A stretch of 64,000 bases of DNA from Bradyrhizobium sp. WD16 (GCF_024181725.1 NZ_CP028908.1:1488001-1552000), one strand, 5' to 3'; counted from the stretch's first letter, positions 38,149-48,179 are shown. The notes: generated by a model not told the origin, from the sequence alone. Numbers and translations: made by a program.

Positions 38149-38862
38149 ATGCTTGAGGTCGACGTCACCAAGGCCCTGGGCGACTTCAGCCTCGAGATCG
38201 CGTTCTCGAGCGGCCCCGGCATCACCGGCCTGTTCGGACGCTCGGGCGCCGGCAAGACATCGCTGGTCAACATGATCGCCGGGCTGCAGGGGCCCGATCG
38301 CGGCCGCATCGCCATCGACGGCGCGGCGGTGGACGATACCGCCAACGGCATCCATGTGCCGCCGCACCGCCGCCGCATCGGCTACGTGTTTCAGGACGCA
38401 CGGCTGTTTCCGCATTTCAGCGTGCGCGGCAACCTCGATTACGGCCGCCGCATGAACGGCCTGGCGCACGATGCCGAGACGGAGTCGCGCATCGTCCAGC
38501 TGCTCGGCATCGAGCACCTGCTCGACCGCCGTCCCGGCGCGCTGTCCGGCGGCGAGCGCCAGCGGGTGGCGCTGGCGCGCGCCCTGCTCTGCCGGCCGCG
38601 GCTGTTGCTGCTCGACGAGCCTCTCGGCGCGCTCGACGGCGAACGCAAGGCCGAGATCCTGCCCTATCTCGAAAAGCTGCGCGACGAAGGCGGGGTCCCC
38701 ATGGTCTATGTCAGCCATGACGCCAGCGAGCTGCGCCGCCTCGCCTCCCACGTGGTGGTGCTGCGCCACGGTCGCGTCGTTGCCGATGGCGGCACCGACG
38801 TGCTGGCGGACCTCGCCAACGCCGACAGCATCGATCCGGCGCCGCTGCGCCGCCAGGCCTGA
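38149..38862 (+). CDS. modC: Molybdate ABC transporter ATP-binding protein, short form
   Basis: 237 residues. Walker A GRSGAGKTS, Q-loop YVFQDARLFPH, signature LSGGERQRVALARALL, Walker B LLLLDEPLGALD, switch VYVSHD. Many ModC proteins are about 350 residues with a C-terminal TOBE (Mop) domain that binds molybdate for feedback; this protein ends shortly after the nucleotide-binding domain. The stop at 38860-38862 is followed by non-coding DNA, so the short form appears genuine. Confidence 0.93.
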   Translation: MLEVDVTKALGDFSLEIAFSSGPGITGLFGRSGAGKTSLVNMIAGLQGPDRGRIAIDGAAVDDTANGIHVPPHRRRIGYVFQDARLFPHFSVRGNLDYGRRMNGLAHDAETESRIVQLLGIEHLLDRRPGALSGGERQRVALARALLCRPRLLLLDEPLGALDGERKAEILPYLEKLRDEGGVPMVYVSHDASELRRLASHVVVLRHGRVVADGGTDVLADLANADSIDPAPLRRQA

Positions 38863-38899
38863 GAGACACCCGGCGCAAAGCCGGTCGGCGCCGCCGCGG

Positions 38900-39181
38900 T
38901 CAGCCCGCGGCGGCGATCGTCTTGTCGAAGCCGTTCGGCAGCTCGATGTCGACCTCGAGGGTCGAGACGCTCTTGCCACGGTCCATGCGGACGATGACCT
39001 TGTCCGGATCGAGATCGACATGGCGCGAGATCACGGCGAGGATCTCCTCGCGCAGGATCGAGAGCAGTTCGGGCTGGCCGCGCAGGCTGCGCTCGTGGGC
39101 GAGAAGGATCTGCAACCTCTCACGGGCGAGCGGCGCCGTGGCCTTGCGACGACCGAGGAACCGCAGGATGTTCATGCTCAT
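38900..39181 (-). CDS. minE: Cell division topological specificity factor MinE
   Basis: 93 residues. N-terminal membrane-targeting and MinD-activating part ([32 protein letters not shown]) and C-terminal dimer domain. It drives MinD ATP hydrolysis and confines MinC to the poles. ATG 39181 overlaps the minD stop (ATGA). Last gene of minCDE. Confidence 0.95.
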   Translation of the reverse strand: MSMNILRFLGRRKATAPLARERLQILLAHERSLRGQPELLSILREEILAVISRHVDLDPDKVIVRMDRGKSVSTLEVDIELPNGFDKTIAAAG

Positions 39182-39993
39182 GCAGCCCTCCGTCCAAGCA
39201 GCCTGTCCATGAAACGCTTGCGCTCGGCCGGCACCATCATGGCGATGGTTTCGCCGCAGAGCCGGCGGGCCGCGTCGGCATAGGCCCGTGCCGCCACGCT
39301 CGCGGCGTTGTTCAGGGTGACCGGCGAGCCGACATTCGAGGCCCGCAGCACGTCCTGGCTTTCCGGAATGATGCCGAGCAGCGGCGTGGCGAGAATTTCC
39401 AGGATATCGTCGATGCTGAGCATCTCGCCGCGGGCGGCGCGGCCGGCATCGTATCGCGTGATCAGCACGTGCTTGGTCACCCGCTCGCCGCTCTCCGCCT
39501 TGACGGTCTTGGAATCAAGCATGCCGATGATGCGGTCGGAATCGCGCACCGACGAGACTTCCGGATTCGTGACGATGATCGCTTCGTCCGCATAGCGCAT
39601 CGCCAGCGTTGCGCCGCGCTCGATGCCGGCCGGGCTGTCGCACAGGATCCAGTCGAACTTGGTGCGCAGGTCAGCGATGACGCGTTCGACCCCGGCCTCG
39701 GTCAGGGCATCCTTGTCCCTGGTCTGGGACGCCGGCAGCAGCCAGAGATTCTCGAGGCGCTTGTCGCGGATCAGCGCCTGGGAGAGCTTGGCGACGCCCT
39801 GAATCACGTTGATCAGGTCGAACACCACGCGGCGCTCCGCTCCCATGATGAGATCGAGGTTGCGCAGGCCGACGTCGAAGTCAACCACCACGACCCGCTC
39901 GCCCCGTTGCGCCAGCGCCGCGCCGAGCGCGGCCGTCGTCGTTGTCTTCCCTACGCCGCCCTTGCCGGACGTCACCACTACAACTTTCGCCAT
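39178..39993 (-). CDS. minD: Septum site-determining ATPase MinD
   Basis: 271 residues. Deviant Walker [11 protein letters not shown] at residues 10-19, [20 protein letters not shown], switch DSPAGIERG, and a C-terminal amphipathic membrane helix ([14 protein letters not shown]). Membrane ATPase that recruits MinC. ATG 39993 follows GGAGAGG. Gap to minC is 26 bp. Confidence 0.97.
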   Translation of the reverse strand: MAKVVVVTSGKGGVGKTTTTAALGAALAQRGERVVVVDFDVGLRNLDLIMGAERRVVFDLINVIQGVAKLSQALIRDKRLENLWLLPASQTRDKDALTEAGVERVIADLRTKFDWILCDSPAGIERGATLAMRYADEAIIVTNPEVSSVRDSDRIIGMLDSKTVKAESGERVTKHVLITRYDAGRAARGEMLSIDDILEILATPLLGIIPESQDVLRASNVGSPVTLNNAASVAARAYADAARRLCGETIAMMVPAERKRFMDRLLGRRAA

Positions 39994-40019
39994 CTCTGCC
40001 TCTCCTTCGCCTCGCTCAA

Positions 40020-40715
40020 TCAATTGAGGGGCGTGATCTTCATGTTGTCGCCGTCGAGCCACGCCTGGACGGCCTGGCCGCGCAGGGTTTCATCGATGTC
40101 TTCCGCGGTCTGGTAGTAGCCGTCGATCGCAAGCAGTTCCGCCTCGATCCTCTGACAGAAGATGCGGGCATCCGCCTTGCCGTTGATGCCGGCCATAGCA
40201 CGGCCGCGCAGCGTGCCGTAGACGTGGATGGAGCCGCCGGCGACGATTTCCGCGCCTGAGCCGACCGAGCCGAGGACCGTGACATCGCCTTCGGTGAACA
40301 CCACGCACTGCCCCGAACGCACCGGAGTGTCGATCAGCAGCGAGGCCACCGGAGCCGGTTTGGGCTCCTCCTTCCTGGGCGGAACCTGCTCGATGACACA
40401 TTGACGCCCGCCGGTGAGAAGCGGCGGCAGGCGTGGGTCGAGGCGTTCGGCATCGACCCCTTCGAGGCCGAGGACGCGAATGTCGCGATCCGAAAGGCTC
40501 GTCACCAGCTGGACAATGCCCTGCCGGCTGAGATCGACGGCGGAGAGATCGAGCACGATCGGCCGTCCGACAAAGAAGCCGGGGGAGCGCGCCAGTGTCG
40601 CATCGATCTCCGCGAGCCAGTCCATGATCGGCATGGATGGCGTGAAGACGAATGCGACATAGGAACGGCCCCGGAGGCGCACCAACTGGCGTTGTGGCTC
40701 CGCCTTGAGCTGCAT
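40020..40715 (-). CDS. minC: Septum site-determining protein MinC
   Basis: 231 residues. N-terminal FtsZ-inhibiting domain (about 10-100) and C-terminal beta-helix domain (about 125-225) with VRSGQCVVFTEGDVTVLGSV and GGSIHVYGTLRGRAMAGI, which binds MinD and the septum. It blocks FtsZ polymerisation away from midcell. First gene of the min operon; the promoter region carries a CtrA-like site. Confidence 0.95.
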   Translation of the reverse strand: MQLKAEPQRQLVRLRGRSYVAFVFTPSMPIMDWLAEIDATLARSPGFFVGRPIVLDLSAVDLSRQGIVQLVTSLSDRDIRVLGLEGVDAERLDPRLPPLLTGGRQCVIEQVPPRKEEPKPAPVASLLIDTPVRSGQCVVFTEGDVTVLGSVGSGAEIVAGGSIHVYGTLRGRAMAGINGKADARIFCQRIEAELLAIDGYYQTAEDIDETLRGQAVQAWLDGDNMKITPLN

Positions 40716-40764
40716 GACTACCGACCCTGTTTAGATTGGTTAATTTTAGATTGAGGTGAGTTGG

Positions 40765-40779
40765 TTAACGACGCGTTAA
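40765..40779 (-). promoter_or_regulatory. CtrA-like binding site upstream of minCDE
   Basis: TTAA-CGACGCG-TTAA, an exact TTAA-N7-TTAA, 50 bp before the minC start. It lies inside the perfect inverted repeat GTTAACG-ACG-CGTTAAC. A half-site TTAA with similar flanks lies at 40740-40743. CtrA is the alphaproteobacterial cell-cycle regulator that recognises this spacing. Confidence 0.6.
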
Positions 40780-40906
40780 CGGGCGGGTAAAATCGACCGT
40801 CCGGGGCGCAAATGGAACCGGATCGCGCAAAACCGTCGAATGCGGCGAGGCCAGGCAGCGCGGCGGGCACCCGAGGGCAGCAATCAAGACGGGAGGGAGG
40901 CGCGCG

Positions 40907-42697
40907 TCAGCCTTCGAGCAGCGACGCCCAGGCGCGCTTGAGCGTATGGCGCAGCCGCGAGCGCGGCGGCGAGGCTGGCTCCTCCTCGTCCTCGGGCAGC
41001 CGCAGGCCGACCACGCTGACCCGGTTGCCGGCGATATGGCGGGCCACCAGCACGATGGAATCGAGCGGAAGCGTCGCGCCCTCGCGCGGCGCGTGGTCGA
41101 GATGGATGTCGAAGAAATCCGCCAGCGACAGCGGCGCCTCCTCCGGCAAGACCTGCACGCCATAGGTCTCCGACAGCGCCTGCAGGGTGATGTCGCCGGA
41201 CACCATGAAGTCGCCGAGCAGATGCGGGTCAGGCGCGGCCGCCGGCGCCATATCGGCGAAGAAGCGGTCGAGCGACTCGGCCTTTTCGGGCGGCGCCAGC
41301 AGATAGAGATAGTCGCCGGCGACGACGGTGTCCGCCTCGGTCGGCGACAGGATGCGCTCCTTGCGGATCACCAGCGTCGGCTTCGACCAGGACGGCAGGA
41401 TGCCGCGCTTCAGGTAGAGACTCTTCGGCTGCACGGCATAGCCGACCAGCTGCTGCTCGAGCTGCCCGGGCAGATCGAGTTCGACCCGCCGCAGCACCCG
41501 GTCGGCCCGCGGCAGCGCCACGTGCAGCCGCCGGGCCGCCGCGCCCAGGGTCCAGCCCTGGAGCAGCAGCGAGATCACCACGATGACGAAGGCGACATCG
41601 AAATAGATGTAGGCCTTGGGCATGCCGACCAGCAGCGGGATCGAGGCGAGGAAGATCGCGACCGCCCCGCGCAGCCCGACCCAGGCCACGAACAGCTTTT
41701 CACGCCAGTTGAACCGGAACGGCGCGAGGCAGATGAACACCGCGAGCGGCCGCGCCACCAGCATCAGCACCGCGGCAACGGCCATCGCCGGCAAGATGCT
41801 CGCCATCAGCCGCTGCGGCGAGGCGAGCAGGCCGAGCAGCACGAACATCACGATCTGGGCGAGCCAGGTGGCGGCGTCGAGAAACACGACGACCGAGTTG
41901 TGCGCCCGCGTCGGTCGGTTGCCGATGATGATGCCAGCGAGATAGACCGCGAGGAATCCCGAGGCATGGGCGATCTGGGCGAGACCGAAGATCACCAGCG
42001 CAGCGGTGGTGACGAAGGGGGCGTGCAGGCCCTGGGGCAACGCCACGCGGTTGAGCGCCAGCACCACCAGCCGCCCGCCGGTGGCGCCGATCACGGCCGC
42101 GAGCACCGCTTCCTTGGCGAATTGCCAGATCACATGGGAGACGGAGGACTGTCCGACCGACAGCACCTCGACGAGCATCAGGGTGAGGAACACCGCGAAC
42201 GGATCGTTGGTGCCGGATTCGGCCTCCAGCGTCGCGCCGACGCGGGGCCGCAGCCGCAGTCCCTGGGCGTGGACCAGCAGGAAGACTGCGGCGGCGTCGG
42301 TGGACGCGACGACCGCGCCGATCAGCAGCGCCTCGGTCCAGTTCATGTCCAGCACATAATGTGCCACCGGCGCGGTGATCAGCGCGGTGAGCAGCACGCC
42401 GGCGGTGGCGAGCGTCATCGATGGCGCCAGCACAGTACGGATGCTCTGGAACCGGGTGCGCAGCCCGCCGTCGAACAGGATCAGGGCCAGCGCCACCGAG
42501 CCGACGAGATACGTGGTGCCGACATCGTTGAAGGCGATGCCGCCGGGACCGGCGTCGCCGGCGATCATGCCGAGCCCGAGAAAGACCAGCAGCAAGGGCG
42601 CACCAAAACGCAGGGCGACGAGACTGGAGAGGATTCCCGCCATGACCAGCGTCGCGCCGAGCAGAATCGCGATGCTGAAGGAATCCAGAGATGCCAT
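40907..42697 (-). CDS. K+/H+ antiporter, CPA1 type with C-terminal regulatory domains
   Basis: 596 residues. About 12-13 membrane segments (1-390) with the CPA1 motif LEAESGTNDPFAVFLTLM. A TrkA_C-like domain follows (about 400-480; KRGILPSWSKPTLVIRKERI, GDYLYLLAPPEKAESLDRFF), then a CorC_HlyC-like domain near 500-575. This is the CvrA/NhaP2 arrangement, a K+ or Na+ exchanger against H+. ATG 42697 with AGGCGAGG is preferred over TTG 42721. Confidence 0.9.
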   Translation of the reverse strand: MASLDSFSIAILLGATLVMAGILSSLVALRFGAPLLLVFLGLGMIAGDAGPGGIAFNDVGTTYLVGSVALALILFDGGLRTRFQSIRTVLAPSMTLATAGVLLTALITAPVAHYVLDMNWTEALLIGAVVASTDAAAVFLLVHAQGLRLRPRVGATLEAESGTNDPFAVFLTLMLVEVLSVGQSSVSHVIWQFAKEAVLAAVIGATGGRLVVLALNRVALPQGLHAPFVTTAALVIFGLAQIAHASGFLAVYLAGIIIGNRPTRAHNSVVVFLDAATWLAQIVMFVLLGLLASPQRLMASILPAMAVAAVLMLVARPLAVFICLAPFRFNWREKLFVAWVGLRGAVAIFLASIPLLVGMPKAYIYFDVAFVIVVISLLLQGWTLGAAARRLHVALPRADRVLRRVELDLPGQLEQQLVGYAVQPKSLYLKRGILPSWSKPTLVIRKERILSPTEADTVVAGDYLYLLAPPEKAESLDRFFADMAPAAAPDPHLLGDFMVSGDITLQALSETYGVQVLPEEAPLSLADFFDIHLDHAPREGATLPLDSIVLVARHIAGNRVSVVGLRLPEDEEEPASPPRSRLRHTLKRAWASLLEG

Positions 42698-42922
42698 GAC
42701 CTCGCCTGACTGCACGCTCAAGGGGAAAGCGGTACGACGACCGCAATGTCATGCTTAATCCGCCCGCGCCGGACCGCCAACCTTTTTTGGCTTGCGACGA
42801 AATCACCTCAATTTGACGGGATCCGCACATTTCTCGCACGGTGGCTCTCGCAGCTCCGATATGGGAATCTGCCGGCCGGGCGAATCACATTGCGTGGACC
42901 GTCGAAGCGGTCGGCGGCCACG

Positions 42923-44266
42923 ATGACGAAACGGAGCATACAGGACGTGCAGGCGAACTTCGCGGCTTTTCAGGACTGGCTGGTGCAGGCCGGACGCTCG
43001 ATGGGGGCGGAGATCACGTCGCCCTGGTTCTACACCCAGCTCGGTCTCATCATCGCCGCGGCGGGCTTCGCCATGGCGGGTGCGGCGGCGCTGCGGGCAA
43101 AGGTCGACCTCGGTGATCTCGGCGCCGCCTGGCCGCTGCCGTTGCGCCGGCTGCTGCGGGTGCTGGTGCACAGCTTCGCCGTCCTGATCTTCGGGGGCCT
43201 GACCTTCGTCATGCGCCTCGTGATGCTGGCGACGACCTGGCCGAGCCGCAGCTATCTCCTGATCACCGCCGCCAGTCTCGCCTTCGCCTGGCTGGTCATC
43301 CGCCTCGTCACCTCGGCGATCCGCAACGAATTCGCCGTCCGCCTGATTTCCGTGCTGGCCTGGGCGATCGCGGCGCTCAGCATCCTCGGCCTGCTCGACC
43401 CCGCAGTCGGCGCGCTCGATTCCGTCGCGGTGGTGCTGGGCGGGCTGCGGCTCACCCCGCTCCTCATCCTCAAGGCCGCGGTTTTCCTCGCGGTGGCGCT
43501 GTGGATCGCCGGCGTGATCGGCTCGTTCGCCGAGCGGCGCATCGCCTCCTCCAGGGATCTCACGCCTTCGCTGCAGGTGCTGCTCGCCAAGGTGACGCGG
43601 GTGGTGCTGATCGTCGTCGCCGTCGTGGTGGTGATGGCCGCGGTCGGCATCGATCTGTCGTCACTGGCGATTTTCTCCAGCGCCATCGGCGTCGGCATCG
43701 GCTTCGGCCTGCAGAAGATCGTCTCCAATTTCGTGTCCGGCATCATCCTGCTCACCGACAAGTCGGTGAAGCCCGGCGACCTGATCACCGCCGGGGACAG
43801 CTTCGGCCGGGTCGCCGCCATGAATACCCGCTACATCCTGGTCGCCGCCGGCGACGGCCGCGAATTCCTCATTCCCAACGAGGACCTGGTGACCCAGAAG
43901 GTGGTGAACTGGACCTATGCGGACAGCAACACCATGGTGAAGGTCAATTTCGCCACCACCTACGACGCCGATCCGCGCCAAGTGTGCCGGCTCGCTGTCG
44001 AGGTGGCGGCCGCCGCGCCACGGGTCCTCAAGCTCAAGCCGCCGGTGTGCCTGATCACTGAATTCGCCGAAAGCGGCATGAAATTCACCGTCACCTTCTG
44101 GATCGCCGACCCCGAGGCCGGCATGGACAATGCCCGCAGCGACGTCATGCTGGCGCTGTGGGAGACCTTCCGGCGCGAGGGCATCGAAGTGCCCTATCCG
44201 GTGCGCGACCTGCGCCTGCGCGGACCGCTTGCCGTCGAGGTGGCGGCGACGAACGCGGCGGGCTGA
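42923..44266 (+). CDS. Mechanosensitive ion channel, MscS family
   Basis: 447 residues. N-terminal extra membrane helices (about 30-210), then the MscS core. The pore helix is [37 protein letters not shown] (about 250-285), followed by the beta domain with [18 protein letters not shown] and the C-terminal alpha/beta domain. It releases solutes under hypo-osmotic stress. ATG 42923 is chosen because the frame above it is not membrane-like and overlaps the promoter side of the antiporter gene. Confidence 0.9.
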   Translation: MTKRSIQDVQANFAAFQDWLVQAGRSMGAEITSPWFYTQLGLIIAAAGFAMAGAAALRAKVDLGDLGAAWPLPLRRLLRVLVHSFAVLIFGGLTFVMRLVMLATTWPSRSYLLITAASLAFAWLVIRLVTSAIRNEFAVRLISVLAWAIAALSILGLLDPAVGALDSVAVVLGGLRLTPLLILKAAVFLAVALWIAGVIGSFAERRIASSRDLTPSLQVLLAKVTRVVLIVVAVVVVMAAVGIDLSSLAIFSSAIGVGIGFGLQKIVSNFVSGIILLTDKSVKPGDLITAGDSFGRVAAMNTRYILVAAGDGREFLIPNEDLVTQKVVNWTYADSNTMVKVNFATTYDADPRQVCRLAVEVAAAAPRVLKLKPPVCLITEFAESGMKFTVTFWIADPEAGMDNARSDVMLALWETFRREGIEVPYPVRDLRLRGPLAVEVAATNAAG

Positions 44267-44270
44267 ACCG

Positions 44271-44996
44271 ATGCGCCTGCCCGGCCCGCTCGAACCCGCC
44301 CGGCTGGTGCGGCGCTACAAGCGCTTCCTCGCCGACGTCGAACTCGCCGACGGCAGCGTGGTGACCGCCCATGTCGCCAATCCGGGCGCCATGACCGGCC
44401 TGCAGCCCGAAGGTGCGCGGGTGTGGTTGTCGAAATCGGCCAATCCTTCGCGCAAGCTGCCCTATTCCTGGGAGCTGGTGGAAATCGACCTCGGCAGGGG
44501 GCCGGAACTGGTCGGCGTCAATACCGCCCATCCCAACACCATCGTCGCCGAGGCCCTGGCGGCCGGCGCCATTGCCGAACTCGCCGGTTATGCCTCCGTG
44601 CGCCGCGAGGTGAAATACGGCCGCGCATCCCGGGTCGATTTCGTCCTGGAAGGCGAAGACCGCCCCGTCTGCTATGTCGAGGTCAAGAATGTCCACCTGA
44701 TGCGCCGGCCAGGCCTTGCCGAATTTCCCGATTCGGTGACCGCGCGCGGCGCCAGGCACCTTCGGGAACTCGCCGCGGTGGCCGGCCAGGGCGCGCGTGC
44801 AGTCATGCTGTTCGTCGTGCAGATGGGCTCCGCCACCGCATTGACCCTCGCCCGCGACATCGATCCGGCCTATGGCCGGGCGTTCGATGCCGCCCGAGGC
44901 GCCGGGGTCGAGGCGCTGGCCTACCGCTGCCGGATCGCGGCGGTGGGCGACCTCCACGAAATCATCCTCGAATCGCCCGTTCCTGTGCTGGATTGA
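44271..44996 (+). CDS. sfsA: SfsA family DNA-binding/nuclease-like protein
   Basis: 241 residues. SfsA pattern: OB-like N terminus ([31 protein letters not shown]) and a nuclease-like domain ([39 protein letters not shown]). The family was named from sugar-fermentation effects in E. coli; its biochemical role is unsettled. It starts 4 bp after the mscS-type gene and is cotranscribed with it. Confidence 0.93.
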   Translation: MRLPGPLEPARLVRRYKRFLADVELADGSVVTAHVANPGAMTGLQPEGARVWLSKSANPSRKLPYSWELVEIDLGRGPELVGVNTAHPNTIVAEALAAGAIAELAGYASVRREVKYGRASRVDFVLEGEDRPVCYVEVKNVHLMRRPGLAEFPDSVTARGARHLRELAAVAGQGARAVMLFVVQMGSATALTLARDIDPAYGRAFDAARGAGVEALAYRCRIAAVGDLHEIILESPVPVLD

Positions 44997-45129
44997 GCGA
45001 AATACGGTGCGAAGCGACCATTCCGGACAACTTCGGCGCCGGTTCGCTTGCGCCGCGCCAACCAAGGCTTAAATTGGGGGGCAGATCCGCGTCGGCCGCC
45101 GGCCCGCCCCTTCACCTTAAAAAGATCAG

Positions 45130-45960
45130 ATGATGAGTTATGTAGACGCCACCGACATTGCCCAGCGTAAGACCGGGCAGATCAAGTTGCACGGCCCGGC
45201 CGCGTTCGCCGGCATGCGCAAGGCCGGTGCCCTGGTCGCCCGCTGCCTCGACGAACTCAACGACCTGGTCCAGCCCGGGGTGCCGACCTCTCGCATCGAC
45301 GATTTCGTCCGCGAATTCGCCTTCAGCCACGGCGCCTTCCCGGCCACGCTGATGTATCGCGGCTACCGCTATTCGACCTGCACCTCGATCAACCACGTGG
45401 TCTGCCACGGCATGCCGGGCGACCGCCTGATGAAGGAAGGCGATATCGTCAATATCGACGTCACCTTCATCGTCGAGGGCTGGTACGGCGATTCCAGCCG
45501 GATGTATGCGGTGGGACCGATCTCGCGCAAGGCGGAGCGGCTGATCGACGTCACCTACGAGTCGCTGATGCGGGGCATCGCCGCCGTGAAGCCCGGCGCC
45601 ACCACCGGCGACATCGGCCACGCCATCCAGAGCTTCGTCGAGCCCCAGCAGATGAGCGTGGTGCGCGATTTCTGCGGCCATGGCCTCGGCCGCCTGTTCC
45701 ACGACGAACCCAACATCATCCACGTCGGCCGCCCCGGCGAAGGCGTTCCGCTCCGGCCGGGCATGCTCTTCACCATCGAGCCGATGATCAATCTCGGCAA
45801 ACCCCATGTGAAGATCCTGTCCGACGGCTGGACCGCGGTGACGCGGGACCGCTCGCTGTCGGCCCAGTTCGAGCATTCGGTGGGCGTCACCGAAACCGGC
45901 GTCGAGATCTTCACGCTGTCGCCGGCCAAGCTCGACAAGCCGCCCTTCGCGGTGACCTGA
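45130..45960 (+). CDS. map: Methionine aminopeptidase, type I
   Basis: 276 residues. It removes the initiator methionine from new proteins. Metal ligands are visible: Asp in [18 protein letters not shown] (two), His in [13 protein letters not shown], Glu in TIEPMIN, Glu in AQFEHSV. ATG 45133 is a possible alternative to ATG 45130. Directly upstream of radC. Confidence 0.96.
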   Translation: MMSYVDATDIAQRKTGQIKLHGPAAFAGMRKAGALVARCLDELNDLVQPGVPTSRIDDFVREFAFSHGAFPATLMYRGYRYSTCTSINHVVCHGMPGDRLMKEGDIVNIDVTFIVEGWYGDSSRMYAVGPISRKAERLIDVTYESLMRGIAAVKPGATTGDIGHAIQSFVEPQQMSVVRDFCGHGLGRLFHDEPNIIHVGRPGEGVPLRPGMLFTIEPMINLGKPHVKILSDGWTAVTRDRSLSAQFEHSVGVTETGVEIFTLSPAKLDKPPFAVT

Positions 45961-46023
45961 GCCCTTCTCCCGGCTTCGTCGTCACGAAAATCCGCGCTTT
46001 TCAAACCAGGCCCGCCACGGCAT

Positions 46024-46049
46024 GGTTGCGAGAACAGACCCTCGCAACC
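46024..46049 (+). promoter_or_regulatory. Hairpin just upstream of radC
   Basis: Perfect 9-bp inverted repeat GGTTGCGAG / CTCGCAACC with an 8-nt loop, ending 11 bp before ATG 46061. It could limit radC translation or end the map transcript; no T run follows. Confidence 0.4.
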
Positions 46050-46060
46050 GGAATTCTGCC

Positions 46061-46771
46061 ATGTCCGCCTCCGAGGACGCTCCGCCGCCGCGCGAGCCGC
46101 CGCCGCATTACCACGGCCATCGCGAACGCCTGCGCGAGCGCTTCCGCAGCGCCGGCGCGGATGCGCTCAGCGACTACGAATTGATGGAGCTGGTGCTGTT
46201 CCGGGCGCTGCCGCGCGGCGACGTCAAACCGCTGGCCAAGACCCTGATCTCAACCTTCGGCTCCTTCGCCGAAGCGGTGCATGCGCCGGAGGCGCGGCTA
46301 CGTGGCATCAAGGGCCTCGGCGAAGCCGCCGTGACCGAGCTCAAGCTGATCGCCGCCGCGGCCAGCCGGATCACCAGGGGCGAACTCAAGCCGCGGGCGC
46401 GGCTGTCCTCCTGGGCCGGCGTCGTCGACTACTGCCGGACCACCATGGGCTTCGCCGAGCGGGAGCAATTTCGCATCCTGTTCCTCGACAAGCGCAACGC
46501 GCTGATCGCCGACGAATTGCAGCAGACCGGCACCGTCGATCACACCCCGGTCTACCCGCGCGAGGTGGTCAAGCGCGCCCTCGAACTGTCGGCCAGCGCG
46601 GTCATCCTGGTCCACAACCACCCGTCCGGCGACCCGACGCCGTCGTCCGCCGACGTCCAGATGACCAGGCAGATCGCCGACGTCGCCGCCCCCCTCGGCA
46701 TCACCATTCACGACCACATCATCGTCGGCAGGAACGGCCACAGCAGCCTCAAAGCGCTGAAGCTGATCTAG
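46061..46771 (+). CDS. radC: RadC/JAB-domain protein
   Basis: 236 residues. N-terminal helix-hairpin-helix-like part (about 25-110; [19 protein letters not shown]) and JAB/MPN-like domain with [14 protein letters not shown]. The old link to DNA repair is doubtful; the function is not established. An upstream ATG at 46022 is in frame but overlaps a hairpin. The TAG stop lies in the CTAG of a type C repeat, and the last 58 bp before it recur exactly at 51178-51235. Confidence 0.92.
   Translation: MSASEDAPPPREPPPHYHGHRERLRERFRSAGADALSDYELMELVLFRALPRGDVKPLAKTLISTFGSFAEAVHAPEARLRGIKGLGEAAVTELKLIAAAASRITRGELKPRARLSSWAGVVDYCRTTMGFAEREQFRILFLDKRNALIADELQQTGTVDHTPVYPREVVKRALELSASAVILVHNHPSGDPTPSSADVQMTRQIADVAAPLGITIHDHIIVGRNGHSSLKALKLI
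46708..46765. repeat. 58-bp direct repeat, copy 1 (radC 3' end)
   Basis: Identical to 51178-51235. It codes for the end of RadC and is followed by ATCTAG, the other copy by TCTAG. Together the copies bracket the 46772-51177 cassette, like left and right attachment sites. Confidence 0.93.
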
Positions 46772-46806
46772 TGTCCCGTCTCCGAATTACCGCTTCGTTT
46801 GCCTCA
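46768..46806. repeat. CTAG palindrome block V (half of type C)
   Basis: Left half of a type C element, identical in its first 39 bp to the copy starting at 8223. It stops at 46806, where the accessory DNA with the first diverged direct repeat begins. The other half is absent. Confidence 0.9.
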
Positions 46807-47169
46807 GACTGCGACGGCAGAAATTCGTTCTCGTAGAGCGGGGGGTGTTCGGCGGTCTTCGGCGTTCTCATCGGCAGGTTGCTCTTGGACTACGTCATTC
46901 CCGAATTTCGAGAGTTTCTCCACACCGACCGTCGCTGGACGGCAGGAGCCGACCCTTCAATGCCCTTCCTTTCTGGCCAGCCATACGACAATCCGCGACC
47001 CATAGCCGACCGTCGCACGGTCAAGCGGCAAGGTCAGAATCAGGTGGGGAAGCGGTCGTTACTTGAAAAAAGCGACGGCGTCGGACTTCTGTGGCGCCCG
47101 CTTGACGACCAGTGAACTTTGCTCCGTTCGTTAGTCTCCGCTCGGACGGCGAAAAATAGTATCGGACGG
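46807..47169. other. Non-coding start of the accessory cassette
   Basis: 363 bp without a supportable gene and with lower GC than the core genes. It contains the first diverged direct repeat (46812-46888). Short overlapping frames exist, but none has a recognisable product or ribosome binding site. Confidence 0.45.
46812..46888. repeat. Diverged direct repeat, copy 1
   Basis: About 77 bp, roughly three-quarters identical by eye to 50551-50628. Both copies read MRTPxxAEHxPxxxxxFLPS on the minus strand, so they may come from a once-coding sequence. They flank the sigma-monooxygenase-MFS genes. Confidence 0.65.
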
Positions 47170-47196
47170 CGTCACAAGTTGATCTGTTGAATCGTC
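47170..47196 (+). promoter_or_regulatory. ECF41-type promoter of the sigma factor gene
   Basis: CGTCACA (47170-47176), 16 nt, CGTC (47193-47196). The ECF41 consensus, as I recall it, is TGTCACA-N16-CGTC. It lies 41 bp before the preferred start of the sigma gene, implying autoregulation. Confidence 0.7.
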
Positions 47197-47237
47197 AATA
47201 GGCCATGGGCAATGCGCCATATGGGGAAATGTCGCCG

Positions 47238-48179
47238 ATGACACCCAACACAAAGCGACCTTCCGGGCCGTACAAGCAGACAGGTGTGTCCGGGAACCCG
47301 ACGCCGACACATGTCGACATATTCGAGCACGCGCGACCACGGCTGCTCGGCGTCGCCTACCGAATCCTCGGTTCGCGTGCTGAGGCCGAAGATGCGGTTC
47401 AAGACACCTTCCTTCGCTGGCAGGAGACCGACATCGCGACCATCGGATCGCCGGGTGCCTGGCTCACCACCACCTGCACGCGTCGCGCCATCGACATGCT
47501 TCGCGCCGCCTACCGCAGCCGCGTGGACTATGTCGGCAACTGGCTGCCAGAGCCGGTCCACACTTTCATTGACAGCGAGGCGGAGGCGCAAATGGAGCTT
47601 TCATCCTCTCTCTCGACTGCCTTCCTGCTGATGCTGGAGCGGCTGACGCCGAAGGAAAGGGCAGCCTACCTGCTCTACGAGACATTCGAGATGCCCTATG
47701 CCGACGTCGCAGCGTCGCAGGATATGAGCGAGCCGGCGTGCCGCAAGCTCGTGTCGCGCGCCAAGGCGCGTATCGGTGACGACCAGGTGAGATACCAGCC
47801 GCCGCGAGAAAGACAGGAGGAACTGCTGGCGGCCTTCGAGGATGCCATTCGCACGGGGCGGTCCGGCGACTTCGCCGCGATGCTGGCCGGCGATGTGCGC
47901 CTGACCGCCGACGGCGGCGGCAAGGTGGCGGCGGCGTCCGGTGTCATAGAAGGAGAATCCGTGCTGGCATTCCTGAAGGAGCGGCTGAGCGAATGGTGGG
48001 CAGCCTACGAATGGAGCATCACCGAGCTCAACGGCGCCCGTGGGCTGATCCTGAAGCAGGAGGGCAAGATTGTTGCAACGGTCTCGTTCGCCTTCGACCG
48101 TTCAGATCGCGTTACCGACATCTTCATCGTGCGCAACCCCGACAAGCTCGCTGGCTTGAGCGATACGTCAATTCACTGA
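47238..48179 (+). CDS. ECF41-family sigma factor with fused regulatory domain
   Basis: 313 residues. Sigma-70 region 2 (HARPRLLGVAYRILGSRAEAED) and region 4 (LTPKERAAYLLYETFEMPYADVA) are followed by a SnoaL-like C-terminal domain. The three ECF41 hallmarks are present: WLPEP in the linker (residue 102), DGGGK (225) and NPDKL (300). In this group the C-terminal domain replaces an anti-sigma factor. ATG 47238 with GGGGA upstream is preferred; ATG 47205 would be almost leaderless relative to the predicted promoter, and ATG 47229 has no spaced ribosome site. Confidence 0.9.
   Translation: MTPNTKRPSGPYKQTGVSGNPTPTHVDIFEHARPRLLGVAYRILGSRAEAEDAVQDTFLRWQETDIATIGSPGAWLTTTCTRRAIDMLRAAYRSRVDYVGNWLPEPVHTFIDSEAEAQMELSSSLSTAFLLMLERLTPKERAAYLLYETFEMPYADVAASQDMSEPACRKLVSRAKARIGDDQVRYQPPRERQEELLAAFEDAIRTGRSGDFAAMLAGDVRLTADGGGKVAAASGVIEGESVLAFLKERLSEWWAAYEWSITELNGARGLILKQEGKIVATVSFAFDRSDRVTDIFIVRNPDKLAGLSDTSIH

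Noticed and set aside
40946-42709. 587-codon plus-strand frame opposite the K+/H+ antiporter
   Set aside because: Shadow of the antiporter; no protein-like features.
46708-46765. radC 3' duplication as part of a tRNA attachment site
   Set aside because: No tRNA gene was found here or elsewhere in the window; the repeat is entirely radC coding sequence.
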